Counted from the stretch's first letter, positions 30,462-38,176 are shown. The stretch is 38,176 nt of DNA from a virus (IMGVR_UViG_3300025853_000252:1-38176); one strand, 5' to 3'. Notes: generated from the letters alone by a model not told the origin. Made by a program: numbers and translations.

Positions 30462-31397
30462 TTATTTAGTTGCGTCGTAAATAGAAGTAGCACTTTGACT
30501 TGTAGACCCATCTCCGGTTCCAAGTAATTCTTGTAACTGACTTCTGTACGCATCTATTTCTGCCATAATTTCTTGTCTAATATTTTGATCATTTTCAAAC
30601 TGCAATCTTTCTCGAGCATCGTTAAGTAATTCTGATATTGCAGTTGTTGATTCCCCAATATTTGCAAGACGTAATCTGTCAGAAACAAATTCATTGTATG
30701 CCGTAGTACCCGGCTTTAAACCTTTTTTCTTAGCTTCGTCATAAACATTTTTCATTGTTGATGTATAGTATTGTTCAGGACTCATGGCCTTTTGAGCTTG
30801 TGCATATTTCAATGCCGCTTCAGCCGCCGCCGCTTGTTCAGCAGAATAACGTGCTTCTCCTTTTTCTACACCGGCAGATATATCAGATAGTAAACCTCTA
30901 GCTTCACCCGGCTGTGTTGGTCTTACTAATTCTCTACCAACAGATCCCAACATATCAAATAGTTTGTTTCTTGCACTTTCATTCTTTGATAAGTATTCAC
31001 CCAGCTTACCAAACGGCCCTTCATACTTTGGATCTGGTTCTGGTTTAGGTTTTGGAACAATTCTATTAGGATCCATCTCTTTTAAATCTTCTGATATATC
31101 CATACGTTCCATACGCATTTGTTGTTTTTCAGTGCCGCCTCGACCAAACGTGGTTGGAAATATCTGAGGTTGATCTTTTGTTTTCTTAAGTAATTTATCT
31201 AAATCGTTTTGTATTCTTTTTCTAGCTGTTTCATTTTCAACAGTTTCTAATAATTTTTGTAATCTAATTATTTCTGCTGTATTTTTTTCAGCCGCTTCGC
31301 CAAAACTAATATCTCTACTCTTTAATGGCATAGTAGAAGGCATATCACCAACTGCTATATCTGTTCCGTATTTTCTAATAAACTCTTCTATCTTCAT
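30462..31397 (-). CDS. Putative internal/structural protein, 311 aa
   Basis: Family not recognised. Helical protein with coiled-coil stretches (AAEKNTAEIIRLQKLLETVENETARKRIQNDL, EQAAAAEAALKYAQAQKAM) and a Pro-rich linker (VPKPKPEPDPKYEG). No membrane span. Lies between the giant virion protein and another Gln/Ala-rich protein in the same orientation and is likely co-expressed; a tail or ejection-complex role is inferred from place. Start ATG abuts the previous stop. Confidence 0.65.
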   Translation of the reverse strand: MKIEEFIRKYGTDIAVGDMPSTMPLKSRDISFGEAAEKNTAEIIRLQKLLETVENETARKRIQNDLDKLLKKTKDQPQIFPTTFGRGGTEKQQMRMERMDISEDLKEMDPNRIVPKPKPEPDPKYEGPFGKLGEYLSKNESARNKLFDMLGSVGRELVRPTQPGEARGLLSDISAGVEKGEARYSAEQAAAAEAALKYAQAQKAMSPEQYYTSTMKNVYDEAKKKGLKPGTTAYNEFVSDRLRLANIGESTTAISELLNDARERLQFENDQNIRQEIMAEIDAYRSQLQELLGTGDGSTSQSATSIYDATK

Positions 31398-32282
31398 TTA
31401 TTTAAACGGTTGCCATCCAAGACCTGCCGCCGCACCTAAACCTTGTAAGCCAAAGCCTAATAGCTGTTGCCCAATAGGTGCAGGAGTTTGTCCCGGCGAT
31501 GTAGTTACTCTTTGTTCAGGGAATGCAGCACCTCTAATAATATTAGACACAAATCCTAACTGTTCTTTTGGATATTGTTGTTCTTTTAAGAAATCACTGT
31601 AAGCGATGTCTAAACCTTTTTGTTGTTGTTCTCTTTGTAAAGCACCAATACCTAATCTTTGAGCTACGTCTGACGCACCAAGTTGTGCAGCTGTTGTAGC
31701 TGTTGTACCCATACCAAGGGCTGATCGTAATTGTTGTTCTCTATCTTTTTGTGACGCCGCTAAAGCAGTTTTGTAAGCGTCTGCTTGTGCTGTTGCATAT
31801 AAATCGCCAAGACCTTGTGTCAAACCTTTTTGTCTTTCAGCTTCCAATACAGCAAAACGTGAGGAGTCAAGTCCACCCGCACCTACTGCTTGCGCTGCAA
31901 TTTGTTGTTGTTGCTTTTGAGATTCTTCTCGCATCTGACGTGCTGCGATATCCGCTACACGTTGTTGATAATCTGTCATGTATTGATCAACTCCACCGAT
32001 AGCTGGTGCACCTGATGCAGTTGCTGCTGTATATGCTTCGCCACCTCTGAGAGTACCTATGCCCCCCATCGCTCTAGCAGATTCCATTGCTGCTAATTCA
32101 TCTTGTGTTAATCCTGCTAATCTTGCACCACTGTAAGGTATGTAACCTTCTTTAGCTACATCCATAGCTTCACCAATTATATCAGCTGTTGGCTCCGCAA
32201 TATATGATGGGATGTTTGTTTGAGTGGTTGTTGTTACTGGTGGTGGATTAGAAGATCCAAATAAAAAATCAAATATTGCCAT
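31398..32282 (-). CDS. Putative tail/ejection protein, Gln/Ala-rich, 294 aa
   Basis: Begins MAIFDFLFGSSNPPP, then PSYIAEPTADIIGEAM, a pattern I have met in short-tailed marine phages in genes next to large internal proteins. The middle is a long Ala/Gln helix (QQYMTDYQQRVADIAARQ-like), the end is Gly/Leu-rich and hydrophobic (LLGFGLQGLGAAAGLG), which could insert into a membrane. Function not proven. ATG overlaps the stop of the gene upstream (TAATG). Confidence 0.65.
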   Translation of the reverse strand: MAIFDFLFGSSNPPPVTTTTQTNIPSYIAEPTADIIGEAMDVAKEGYIPYSGARLAGLTQDELAAMESARAMGGIGTLRGGEAYTAATASGAPAIGGVDQYMTDYQQRVADIAARQMREESQKQQQQIAAQAVGAGGLDSSRFAVLEAERQKGLTQGLGDLYATAQADAYKTALAASQKDREQQLRSALGMGTTATTAAQLGASDVAQRLGIGALQREQQQKGLDIAYSDFLKEQQYPKEQLGFVSNIIRGAAFPEQRVTTSPGQTPAPIGQQLLGFGLQGLGAAAGLGWQPFK

Positions 32283-33733
32283 TAATTAACTCCACTAAAA
32301 ATTACGTTACCTTCTTCATCAAAGTACTCCGGTTCTTCTTCTCCCAAATATTCACGTCTTCTTGCGATATATTCTTGGAATGGTTCCAGTTGTGAATATC
32401 CTCCCATTGTAGCATATTTCATTGCTTCTTGCAAGTCCATACCCTTAGGAGCCATCTCACCTTCTCGACCTAATTGAAATCTTCTACCAAGTGGTACTTC
32501 CATTTCAACGCCGCCTGTTCTATCACTAGTATATGGCATCATATCACCGATCGCAAAAGCGCCTGCTCTTGGATCTTGTTCTGCCGGTGTCTCTGGTTCG
32601 ACGAAGGGGGCAGGGGCCGCTCCCATTTCTTCTGGTCTACCCTCTTGTTTTTTAGACATATATTCTCTAGCTTCCATAACTCGTGCCGCCAATCTTCTAT
32701 CTTCTTTACTGTTTCCTAATTTACCTAAATCAACTTTAGATAAATCTTCAATGCCTTGGGTGGTTGCTGGTACATTAAACTTGTAGTATAGTTTTGGATC
32801 ATATCGTTTTAACATTTCCATACCTTCTCTGCCCCCTAGTTCTTTTAATCTCTTTTGCAAACCTTCTAATGTTCTGTCATCTGTAAGTTCGCCTTCTTCA
32901 TCTGTTCTAAATAATCTTTTTGGATCATCTTTATCTAAACCAAAAGGTGCTGCCATTTGACCAAGCATACTAGGAAGACTGCCTAATTTCATTTTGAAAG
33001 GTTCATAAGCTTCAATTTCCTTAACCATTTGATCATAAAACCCATATTGTTCTGGCTCACGTTCTCCTGTTTGAAGACTTTTCATCATTCCTATTCCTAA
33101 ACTTTGAGCAGTTTCTGTTTTAGGATTAATATCATAGTTGCCTATGTTTGAATCTTGTGATATAACATCGGCTATTTGTTGTGGCATTCCTGATTCACCT
33201 TTTTTCTCACGGTCTTCATAAAATTTTATAACCGCTTGGTTCTCAGCTTGTTTTCCTCCAGCTTCTTTTCTAGATTCTGCGTATTCTTTATAAGGATTAG
33301 ACGAGGGTGCTGAAGATGATTTTTCTTTTTGTGTACCGCCTGCGGTTCTGCTTAAGTAACTTCCTCTGTCAATTTCTTTATCAAATTGCGGAACGCCTGT
33401 TGCAGGATTGACATCGCCCGAGCCTCCAAGAAGTTTTAAAATACCTGCTTCTTCAGGTGTGATGTATGCTAGCATGTGACCCTCTGGGCCAACAGACTCT
33501 ACGTTACGTGCCATACTAGTCAGATCACGCTGTACATTTGCCATTGCACTCTGCATAAATTCTGGTGTTGCTGGTTTTGTGTCGGGAAGTTTATATACAC
33601 CCGGCGTATTTTTACGTGCCATCTTATTAAGCATAGCCGCCGCTCCAGCAGGAGCTTCGCTCTGTCTCATTACTACGTCACCTTGATTTACCGGGCCCGC
33701 TAAAGCCCCTAATTGTTCTATACCTGTAGCCAT
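32282..33733 (-). CDS. Putative structural protein, 483 aa
   Basis: Family not recognised by name. Low-complexity Ser/Pro/Gly N-terminal third, a helical core with many Lys/Glu (LEGLQKRLKELGGREGMEML), and a C-terminal segment (GGYSQLEPFQEYIARRREYLGEEEPEYFDEEG) that reads as a conserved docking tail. No Cys, no membrane span. A near-consensus promoter lies directly upstream on the - strand, so this gene leads a transcription unit that includes the giant virion protein. Confidence 0.65.
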   Translation of the reverse strand: MATGIEQLGALAGPVNQGDVVMRQSEAPAGAAAMLNKMARKNTPGVYKLPDTKPATPEFMQSAMANVQRDLTSMARNVESVGPEGHMLAYITPEEAGILKLLGGSGDVNPATGVPQFDKEIDRGSYLSRTAGGTQKEKSSSAPSSNPYKEYAESRKEAGGKQAENQAVIKFYEDREKKGESGMPQQIADVISQDSNIGNYDINPKTETAQSLGIGMMKSLQTGEREPEQYGFYDQMVKEIEAYEPFKMKLGSLPSMLGQMAAPFGLDKDDPKRLFRTDEEGELTDDRTLEGLQKRLKELGGREGMEMLKRYDPKLYYKFNVPATTQGIEDLSKVDLGKLGNSKEDRRLAARVMEAREYMSKKQEGRPEEMGAAPAPFVEPETPAEQDPRAGAFAIGDMMPYTSDRTGGVEMEVPLGRRFQLGREGEMAPKGMDLQEAMKYATMGGYSQLEPFQEYIARRREYLGEEEPEYFDEEGNVIFSGVN

Positions 33734-33741
33734 TAATCTAT

Positions 33742-33770
33742 ATTATACTCCATATTTAGCGGATTGTAAA
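33742..33770 (-). promoter_or_regulatory. Sigma70-type promoter on the - strand
   Basis: Read on the - strand: TTTACA (33770-33765), 17 bp, TATAAT (33747-33742), eleven of twelve consensus bases. A GGGGGCA word (33771-33777 on +) touches the upstream edge of the -35. The start codon of the 483-aa gene lies about 9 bp beyond the -10, so the transcript would be nearly leaderless, or the start is internal. Confidence 0.55.
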
Positions 33771-33782
33771 GGGGGCAGCCCA

Positions 33783-34151
33783 TTATAAACCCCTCAATTC
33801 ATCGCTTATTTCCATTACTGATATGTATACATTTGCTGGTTGAACGCTTGTATCTATCTTTAATACATCAGCTGACTCTAAAACAATAGGCCCTTTATCG
33901 GTCGGATCGACAGTTGTATTAGCTGCAAAAGCTGATGTCGTATACTCTCGTATAGTTACCGTGGATGTAGCACTTGTATCCGTTAGCTTGATATCTAATG
34001 TCCCGGCACCTGCTGTTGTATTTAAAACTGTAAATGTTTTTACTATCGCAGAATATTTAACTAAGTTTGTTGATGTAGGACAAGTGTAAATCGTTTGGTC
34101 TGACCCTGTTGTCGTAACACTTGTTACTACATTTTTATATTCTATAGCCAT
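33783..34151 (-). CDS. Small beta-rich structural protein, 122 aa
   Basis: Thr/Val/Ser-rich with alternating strands (TVLNTTAGAGTLDIKLTDTS), no helix or Cys cluster apart from a single Cys; typical of decoration or tail-accessory proteins with a beta-sandwich fold. Lies between small and large tail genes in one operon. Exact role unknown. Confidence 0.6.
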   Translation of the reverse strand: MAIEYKNVVTSVTTTGSDQTIYTCPTSTNLVKYSAIVKTFTVLNTTAGAGTLDIKLTDTSATSTVTIREYTTSAFAANTTVDPTDKGPIVLESADVLKIDTSVQPANVYISVMEISDELRGL

Positions 34152-34343
34152 TTAATCTCCTAAAAACCAATTCATTGATCGTTGTTCATTTTCATCAGCA
34201 ATTCGTACAGGAATTTCTCCAACAGATTGATCACGCAATCGTAATATTTGCATGAGAGCATCGTACGTTCTAGCTGTAATAATATTATCTCTTCTTTCTT
34301 GATATGATAATTCAGGATAAACTGCTTTATTATATAATGTCAT
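34152..34343 (-). CDS. Hypothetical small protein, 63 aa
   Basis: Family not recognised. Helical, charged (YQERRDNIITARTYDALMQILRLRDQS) with conserved-looking end (NWFLGD). ATG overlaps the stop of the 628-aa tail gene (TAATG), so translation is coupled; a tail-assembly accessory is a guess. Confidence 0.6.
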   Translation of the reverse strand: MTLYNKAVYPELSYQERRDNIITARTYDALMQILRLRDQSVGEIPVRIADENEQRSMNWFLGD

Positions 34344-36229
34344 TATCTAGTTCCGTCTGCTTGACCTTCCGCTCTCCATGTACCGAGACGCCATGATGTG
34401 TCAACGGCTGAGGATGACCACTTACATTGGAATGATCTACCTCGTGAGCGTAAGTTTAATTTATTGGTGGATGATGTTACAGCAAAAGGCCCTTTCGTTA
34501 TCTCTGTATCGTTAGGGTATCTTTTACTTTTAATCTCAAAGTTAATAGTTGTTCCTGCTGAAAAAGATGTGTCGGGTATAATACGTTTCATAAAGATAAT
34601 GTTATCACCGTTTGCATCACCACTAAAGTATCCTGTTTCTAAAGAAGATGCTAAAGCAGATGATTCATCATTAACTCCGTTTTCTTGGTTAAAGGCGTTG
34701 CCTGCAGAATTGCTTGCGATTGGGAATGTGAAGATACCAGAGTCGTGCCACGCTGTTCTATCTAAATTTCCAATAGACCATGTGTTGTCTAGGTAATTAT
34801 AAATAACATATCTATCAACTTCTGTAGATAAAGCTGATGGATAGAACCACCAGATTTCATTGAACTCTAATATCTCTGCACTAAATATTTTTTCACGTTG
34901 TACAGGATTGAAATCATCAAAGACATAATTAAGTACAGGGCATTTTAATGTTTGTACAGCACCATCATATGCATAGAAGTTATTCGTACCCATCCAGAAT
35001 GCACCACCTTCAATCATCGCTGGAGAGTTTTTAGAAATAGTTCCTGATGCTTCCCCTAGTAATGAGAAAGAGAAAGTAAATGGGGGGCCAACAAATTGCA
35101 TACCATATAAATCCACATCTGTCCAAATGTAAATTTGACCACGACCTTTCTTTGCCGCTTCAATGTTTGTACCTGTACCAAGTTTTTGTGAACCTGCTGT
35201 ATTTGTTATTTGTGCATCCCATACGGATAAACTTTCTTGTGATGCGAATCGAATAGTTGTTCTGTCATATGTAGATGAACCTTGCGGGTTACAACCAAAT
35301 ACAACTAAGTGACGATCTGGAGTTGATACCAGAATTTGCCCAACTTTTGTTGGTACTTGTGACGCGTCGCCGCTTAGTGTATTTGTTATGTAATATGCTA
35401 GAGTTGTTCCACGATACGTGCTGGCACTTGCTTTAAAAGCACTGATATCAAAGTAGTAGATTGTATCCTCACCACCGCCAACAGAAGCCACAATATCTTC
35501 GCCCCATGCATCCATGCTCCAAACTCTAGGGGATAGTACAATCCCTGATGTAGATCTTGCTGTACCCCATGATGCCGATCCCCAAAGACCTGCACCGAAA
35601 CCATATCCTGTTAAGCCGTCATCCGGCCCGTTGTTTACAAGGTAACGGACATTGACTGATCCGCCGCCAGTCTGCCCCCCTACCGCCGCTGTACCTGTGA
35701 TACTTCCTGTACCACCGGGTACTGCTGTTATTGTATAACTATTTGCGTTTACATATGTTGCAAAATATTCACCCGCTGTAATGGTAATCCCATCAACTGT
35801 TCCACTTGCTATTGATTCAATAACAACTCTAGAAGCTGGACTTGTAAAAGCAACACCGTGGTTTGTATGTGTTACGGTAACAGTACTTGTTCCTACCGCT
35901 CCTGTTGTAAATGGATTTGTTAATGTTTGTGTGTCTGTTCGAAAGGGTGTAATGTCATACAAAACGTTTGAATATTCTACATAGACATGTGAACTTGTTC
36001 CGTATAAAATATATTTAACACCGTCTGTATCACGATGCGGTTTAATGTTTCTATTGACACCAGAGAATGTGGATGTATTGAAGGCGTCACGCTTAGCCCA
36101 GCCGCCAATCTTTTCTGGCTGACCAAAACGAAAACGAACTTTATCAGCAGAGGTATATCGCATACCCGCTTGATAATCCGTTATCTCAGTAATGACTCCG
36201 GGTGGGGGTGTAAGTTGTACTAATGGCAT
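34343..36229 (-). CDS. Large tail protein (stabilisation/hub-like), 628 aa
   Basis: The opening (LTPPPGVITEITDYQAGMRYTSADKVRFRFGQPEKIGGW) and long run of Trp/Tyr-containing beta repeats (GTSSHVYVEY, WSMDAWGEDI, NNFYAYDGAV, WWFYPSAL) suggest a beta-propeller-like tail or DNA-stabilisation protein, as in short-tailed phages where such proteins follow the portal. A Gly/Thr-rich insert (about residues 110-200) resembles an Ig-like or adhesin module. Assignment is by pattern memory, without a unique catalytic motif. Contains a TGCCCCC word at 35673 and the variant GGGGGGCC at 35082. Confidence 0.65.
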   Translation of the reverse strand: MPLVQLTPPPGVITEITDYQAGMRYTSADKVRFRFGQPEKIGGWAKRDAFNTSTFSGVNRNIKPHRDTDGVKYILYGTSSHVYVEYSNVLYDITPFRTDTQTLTNPFTTGAVGTSTVTVTHTNHGVAFTSPASRVVIESIASGTVDGITITAGEYFATYVNANSYTITAVPGGTGSITGTAAVGGQTGGGSVNVRYLVNNGPDDGLTGYGFGAGLWGSASWGTARSTSGIVLSPRVWSMDAWGEDIVASVGGGEDTIYYFDISAFKASASTYRGTTLAYYITNTLSGDASQVPTKVGQILVSTPDRHLVVFGCNPQGSSTYDRTTIRFASQESLSVWDAQITNTAGSQKLGTGTNIEAAKKGRGQIYIWTDVDLYGMQFVGPPFTFSFSLLGEASGTISKNSPAMIEGGAFWMGTNNFYAYDGAVQTLKCPVLNYVFDDFNPVQREKIFSAEILEFNEIWWFYPSALSTEVDRYVIYNYLDNTWSIGNLDRTAWHDSGIFTFPIASNSAGNAFNQENGVNDESSALASSLETGYFSGDANGDNIIFMKRIIPDTSFSAGTTINFEIKSKRYPNDTEITKGPFAVTSSTNKLNLRSRGRSFQCKWSSSAVDTSWRLGTWRAEGQADGTR

Positions 36230-36255
36230 TCATCTAACCACAATCAGGACAAGGA

Positions 36256-36471
36256 TTAATCATAACTATCCATTTCTGTTTTTACTGCTGTCCATGTTAA
36301 TTCTGAATGAGGACAAGTAGTTGATTGAATTGCACTTCCATTATCGTCAACACCTATGTTCCATAAAACTTTGTTGTAGCCACTTTCATCATCTACTGGT
36401 GAAACTAAACTAAACTCTGTTCCCTGTTTTAAAATTTTTACTGCTTTTATAAATTTATCTGTATTTGTCAT
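36256..36471 (-). CDS. Hypothetical small tail-region protein, 71 aa
   Basis: Family not named; NKVLWNIGVDDNGSAI and HSELTWTAVKTEMDSYD resemble small proteins that accompany tail fibres in marine phages. One Cys, no membrane span. Start overlaps the stop of the neighbouring fibre gene (TAATG). Confidence 0.6.
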   Translation of the reverse strand: MTNTDKFIKAVKILKQGTEFSLVSPVDDESGYNKVLWNIGVDDNGSAIQSTTCPHSELTWTAVKTEMDSYD

Positions 36472-37010
36472 TATGCTAGTACCTCCATTAAAGTTATTCC
36501 ACTTTCATTAGTATTATGAGGTGCTGAAAAATGAGTATTAGAATTACCTGAAGCAACTTGTACTTTATAAGTTAAAGAACTTGTACTTGATGGAGTATCT
36601 AAAATACTCATAGTCCACATATCATGGTTATACAACATATAACCAGCCATCCTTGTACTTTCACTTATATTAGTTGTACCTCTTAAAACTTTTATTTGTG
36701 ACCAAGTCGTGTCAGATTCACTATCAGTGTTAGAAACTGACGCATGATATAAAACTAAAATTTTTGAAGATGAAGCACTTGGAGTAATTGATAAAGTTAA
36801 ACCTGGAATATCCACATAGCTTGTTGAATTAGTTTTGATACCTTGGCCAGAAGCACCACCCTCTGTCTGATTTTGATTTATTTTAACAGTTTTAACTTGA
36901 GCAATCTTACCCGGAGCAAAGCTTGTAGCACCTGTACCACCATTACCTGTAGGTAATGTACCTGTTACTGAGCTTGTAAGATCTAAATTCTTTATTGTTG
37001 TTAATGCCAT
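36471..37010 (-). CDS. Tail-fibre/adhesin protein, 179 aa
   Basis: Begins with a short helix and the motif TLPTGNGGTGATSF, a hallmark of tail-fibre proteins of marine phages (GGTG repeat before the receptor-binding part), followed by a beta-rich domain (SYVDIPGLTLSITPSASSSKILVLYHASV) of jelly-roll type. Probably binds the host surface or links to another fibre. It follows two genes with related C-terminal modules in the same orientation. ATG preceded by AGGAGTATAGA. Confidence 0.75.
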   Translation of the reverse strand: MALTTIKNLDLTSSVTGTLPTGNGGTGATSFAPGKIAQVKTVKINQNQTEGGASGQGIKTNSTSYVDIPGLTLSITPSASSSKILVLYHASVSNTDSESDTTWSQIKVLRGTTNISESTRMAGYMLYNHDMWTMSILDTPSSTSSLTYKVQVASGNSNTHFSAPHNTNESGITLMEVLA

Positions 37011-37035
37011 TCTATACTCCTATTTATTGTTAAAC

Positions 37036-37548
37036 TCATACTAATTTAAATCCTTGCATAAAAGTATCATATTGACCAACACCTTTACCTGATAAAGTTC
37101 CACCACTATTCTGCATGGCAAAACATTCAATGTAATCACTAGCAGTTAAAGTAACAAGTGCTGACGTGGTAACAGTACCACCCTCATCGTGATACACTTG
37201 TGCGTTTGCTACATTAGTTCCACTAATTCTAATATCTACGTACCATATATTAAAATTTGTGCTTGTATCTATTCTCGCTTGAGTAAGAATTGCGTATTGA
37301 CCAGCGACACCTGGTGTTACTCTGTTTGTACCTGTATCTAGCAAAGAGCCAGAACTAATAGCTGTTTCATCATAAGGAACTTTGGTATCTGCACCTGTAC
37401 TCAGTGACCAAGCGCCTGATCGCCATACTTTCCAATAAGGAGTATTAGCAACACCTAAATTATTAGTAAATGTACCAGAGCCATCACTAGAAATAATAGA
37501 GTTACCTCCACTATCTTGCAAATCATTTACTCTTATTATACTTGACAT
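37036..37548 (-). CDS. Tail-fibre tip protein with C1q-like jelly-roll, 170 aa
   Basis: Starts with a short assembly segment (SSIIRVNDLQDSGGNSII), then a beta domain with the C1q/TNF-like pattern: GQYAILTQARID, an inner strand pair, VTLTASDYIECFAMQ and a closing GFKLV. Such domains trimerise and bind receptors. Its C-terminus and 3' flank are paralogous to the partial gene at 37932, suggesting duplication. Ribosome binding site upstream is weak. Confidence 0.7.
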   Translation of the reverse strand: MSSIIRVNDLQDSGGNSIISSDGSGTFTNNLGVANTPYWKVWRSGAWSLSTGADTKVPYDETAISSGSLLDTGTNRVTPGVAGQYAILTQARIDTSTNFNIWYVDIRISGTNVANAQVYHDEGGTVTTSALVTLTASDYIECFAMQNSGGTLSGKGVGQYDTFMQGFKLV

Positions 37549-37552
37549 CTAA

Positions 37553-37903
37553 TTAGCCTTTAGGGTATTTTGATTTTACAGCCGCTCTTGCTGTAGCTAA
37601 AGCGTCAAACTCTGTTGAGTCGCCTGCTTCTTTTTTAAAGATAGCGTCTACTACATCACCGAGTGATGGGTATTCACTAACTCTATTGCCTAATGCTTGA
37701 GCGTTAGATTCTGCGGTATTGCCTGCTGTTTCATAAGAAGCTAGTTGCTCGTCAGTTGGCTTAGCCAATCCTTCGATACTCCAGCTTTTTATGTACGGCC
37801 CGTTCCCGTCAGAGTCATCTTGTAAAATAACATTGTTTGTAAAGTCAGCAACCTTGCTGTTTGCTTCGCAATACAATTTTATCTTCGTTGATAATTGTGC
37901 CAT
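37553..37903 (-). CDS. Tail-fibre-associated small protein (XkdW/DUF4376-like), 116 aa
   Basis: The pattern YIKSWSIEGLAKPTDEQLASYE near the middle and YPSLGDVVDAIFKKEAGDSTEFDALATARAAVKSKYPKG at the end matches small phage tail proteins often lying beside tail fibres, similar from memory to XkdW/DUF4376 families. A role in fibre attachment or assembly is likely. AAGGAGGTGCATA directly precedes the ATG. Confidence 0.65.
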   Translation of the reverse strand: MAQLSTKIKLYCEANSKVADFTNNVILQDDSDGNGPYIKSWSIEGLAKPTDEQLASYETAGNTAESNAQALGNRVSEYPSLGDVVDAIFKKEAGDSTEFDALATARAAVKSKYPKG

Positions 37904-37931
37904 TATGCACCTCCTTTATTTATTGTTAAAC

Positions 37932-38176
37932 TCATGTTATTAATTTATATCCTGTAAAATATGTGTAAGCTGTGCCACCTTGTATATCACAGTTATTAGA
38001 TCCATTAGGATTATTTTGTTCAGCATAAACTTCATAATAATCACTAGTGCTTGTAGAATTATCTATGGTATTAATAGTTAAAGTTAAATCTCTTATTATT
38101 GGGTCGCCACCATCTAAATATTTAAGATTACTTCTTACTAATGTTGAGCCGTTTTTATATATATGTAAATATCCTC
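37932..38176 (-). CDS. Partial tail-fibre gene (C-terminal end only)
   Basis: Open on the - strand from the window edge to TGA at 37934-37932, giving at least 80 residues. The readable end (DYYEVYAEQNN ... FTGYKLIT) parallels DYIECFAMQNS ... MQGFKLV of the gene at 37036, so it is another C1q-like fibre-tip paralogue. The start lies beyond 38176. Confidence 0.7.
   Translation of the reverse strand, partial: GYLHIYKNGSTLVRSNLKYLDGGDPIIRDLTLTINTIDNSTSTSDYYEVYAEQNNPNGSNNCDIQGGTAYTYFTGYKLIT

Larger units (their letters stand above)
170..35679. repeat. Dispersed word GGGGGCA/TGCCCCC, 32 copies
   Basis: Starts of copies (+ coordinates): GGGGGCA at 4201, 4366, 5509, 9323, 10388, 10730, 13068, 16422, 17178, 17769, 20432, 21454, 22120, 23238, 26657, 32606, 33771; TGCCCCC at 170, 7080, 11087, 15977, 19583, 20740, 22515, 24305, 25534, 29360, 30197, 30449, 32060, 32830, 35673. 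By eye the window has about 42 runs of five or more G (either strand), and 32 of them are followed by CA. Copies fall in all three codon phases (GGG GCA, GGG GGC A, GG GGG CA) and in non-coding sites. Confidence 0.8.
37021..37935. repeat. 19-bp direct repeat at ends of adjacent fibre genes
   Basis: The same 19 bases (TATTTATTGTTAAACTCAT on +) occur at 37021-37039 and 37917-37935. Both copies contain the stop codon of a fibre gene (TGA within ATGAG on the - strand) and the gap before the next gene, where a short open frame (MSLTIN...) begins. They mark the joints of a duplicated or recombining fibre module. Confidence 0.7.

Noticed and set aside
25332-30527. + strand open frames within the giant - strand gene
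   Set aside because: Ser/Leu/Phe-rich antisense shadows without ribosome binding sites.
1-38176. tRNA genes, integrase, attachment sites, insertion sequences, toxin-antitoxin or restriction genes
   Set aside because: I searched by eye for cloverleaf-like ends, transposase or integrase motifs and methyltransferase motifs and found none that held up.

Overview
The window looks like a large part of an uncultured, AT-rich tailed dsDNA phage genome, probably marine and probably with an alphaproteobacterial host. This is inferred from tightly packed overlapping genes, a complete phage replication and nucleotide module, a lysis region, tail-fibre proteins, and small families I associate with marine phages and alphaproteobacteria (DUF6378-like, DUF6552-like). 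I see no integrase, tRNA, CRISPR array or insertion sequence. Terminase, portal and capsid genes are not in the window, so the genome continues past 38176. Very large putative ejection proteins hint at a short-tailed phage, but that is not proven.

Layout. Positions 1-532 are non-coding and repeat-rich: 8-bp iterons, A-tracts, an alternating purine-pyrimidine stretch and paired short repeats. From 533 to 23846 all genes lie on the + strand. First come small early genes (533-1393). Next is an amidoligase, class II glutamine amidotransferase and gamma-glutamylcyclotransferase set (1486-5868), interrupted by an origin-like array of 11-bp repeats at 4308-4501. Many tiny, translationally coupled genes follow (4523-8085). 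The replication and recombination module (8078-14938) has a Cas4/RecB-type nuclease, a Sak4/RecA-like ATPase, a DUF669-like ssDNA-binding candidate, a family A DNA polymerase split into two genes, and a DUF3987-type helicase/primase. Then come class Ia ribonucleotide reductase nrdA/nrdB, a metallophosphoesterase, a Cys-rich metallothionein-like mini-gene, and a lysis/envelope region (peptidoglycan hydrolase, holin candidate, two exported proteins, a membrane-anchored coiled coil).

At 23843 transcription converges. From there to the end all genes are on the - strand and look structural: a 2193-aa polyvalent protein with an HExxH motif, three further internal/tail proteins, a 628-aa tail protein, and a cluster of tail-fibre or adhesin genes with duplicated C-terminal modules.

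How it works together. RNR supplies dNTPs; polymerase, helicase, Sak4-like ATPase, SSB-like protein and nuclease copy and recombine DNA; several sigma70-type promoters (mostly 17-bp spacers, some extended -10) drive sub-operons. The most distinctive signals are (i) the amidoligase/GATase/GGCT set, (ii) the polymerase split inside its exonuclease domain with two unrelated genes between the halves, (iii) the mirrored 11-bp repeat array, (iv) a dispersed DNA word, GGGGGCA, 32 times over both strands and all reading frames, and (v) the Cys-rich mini-protein.
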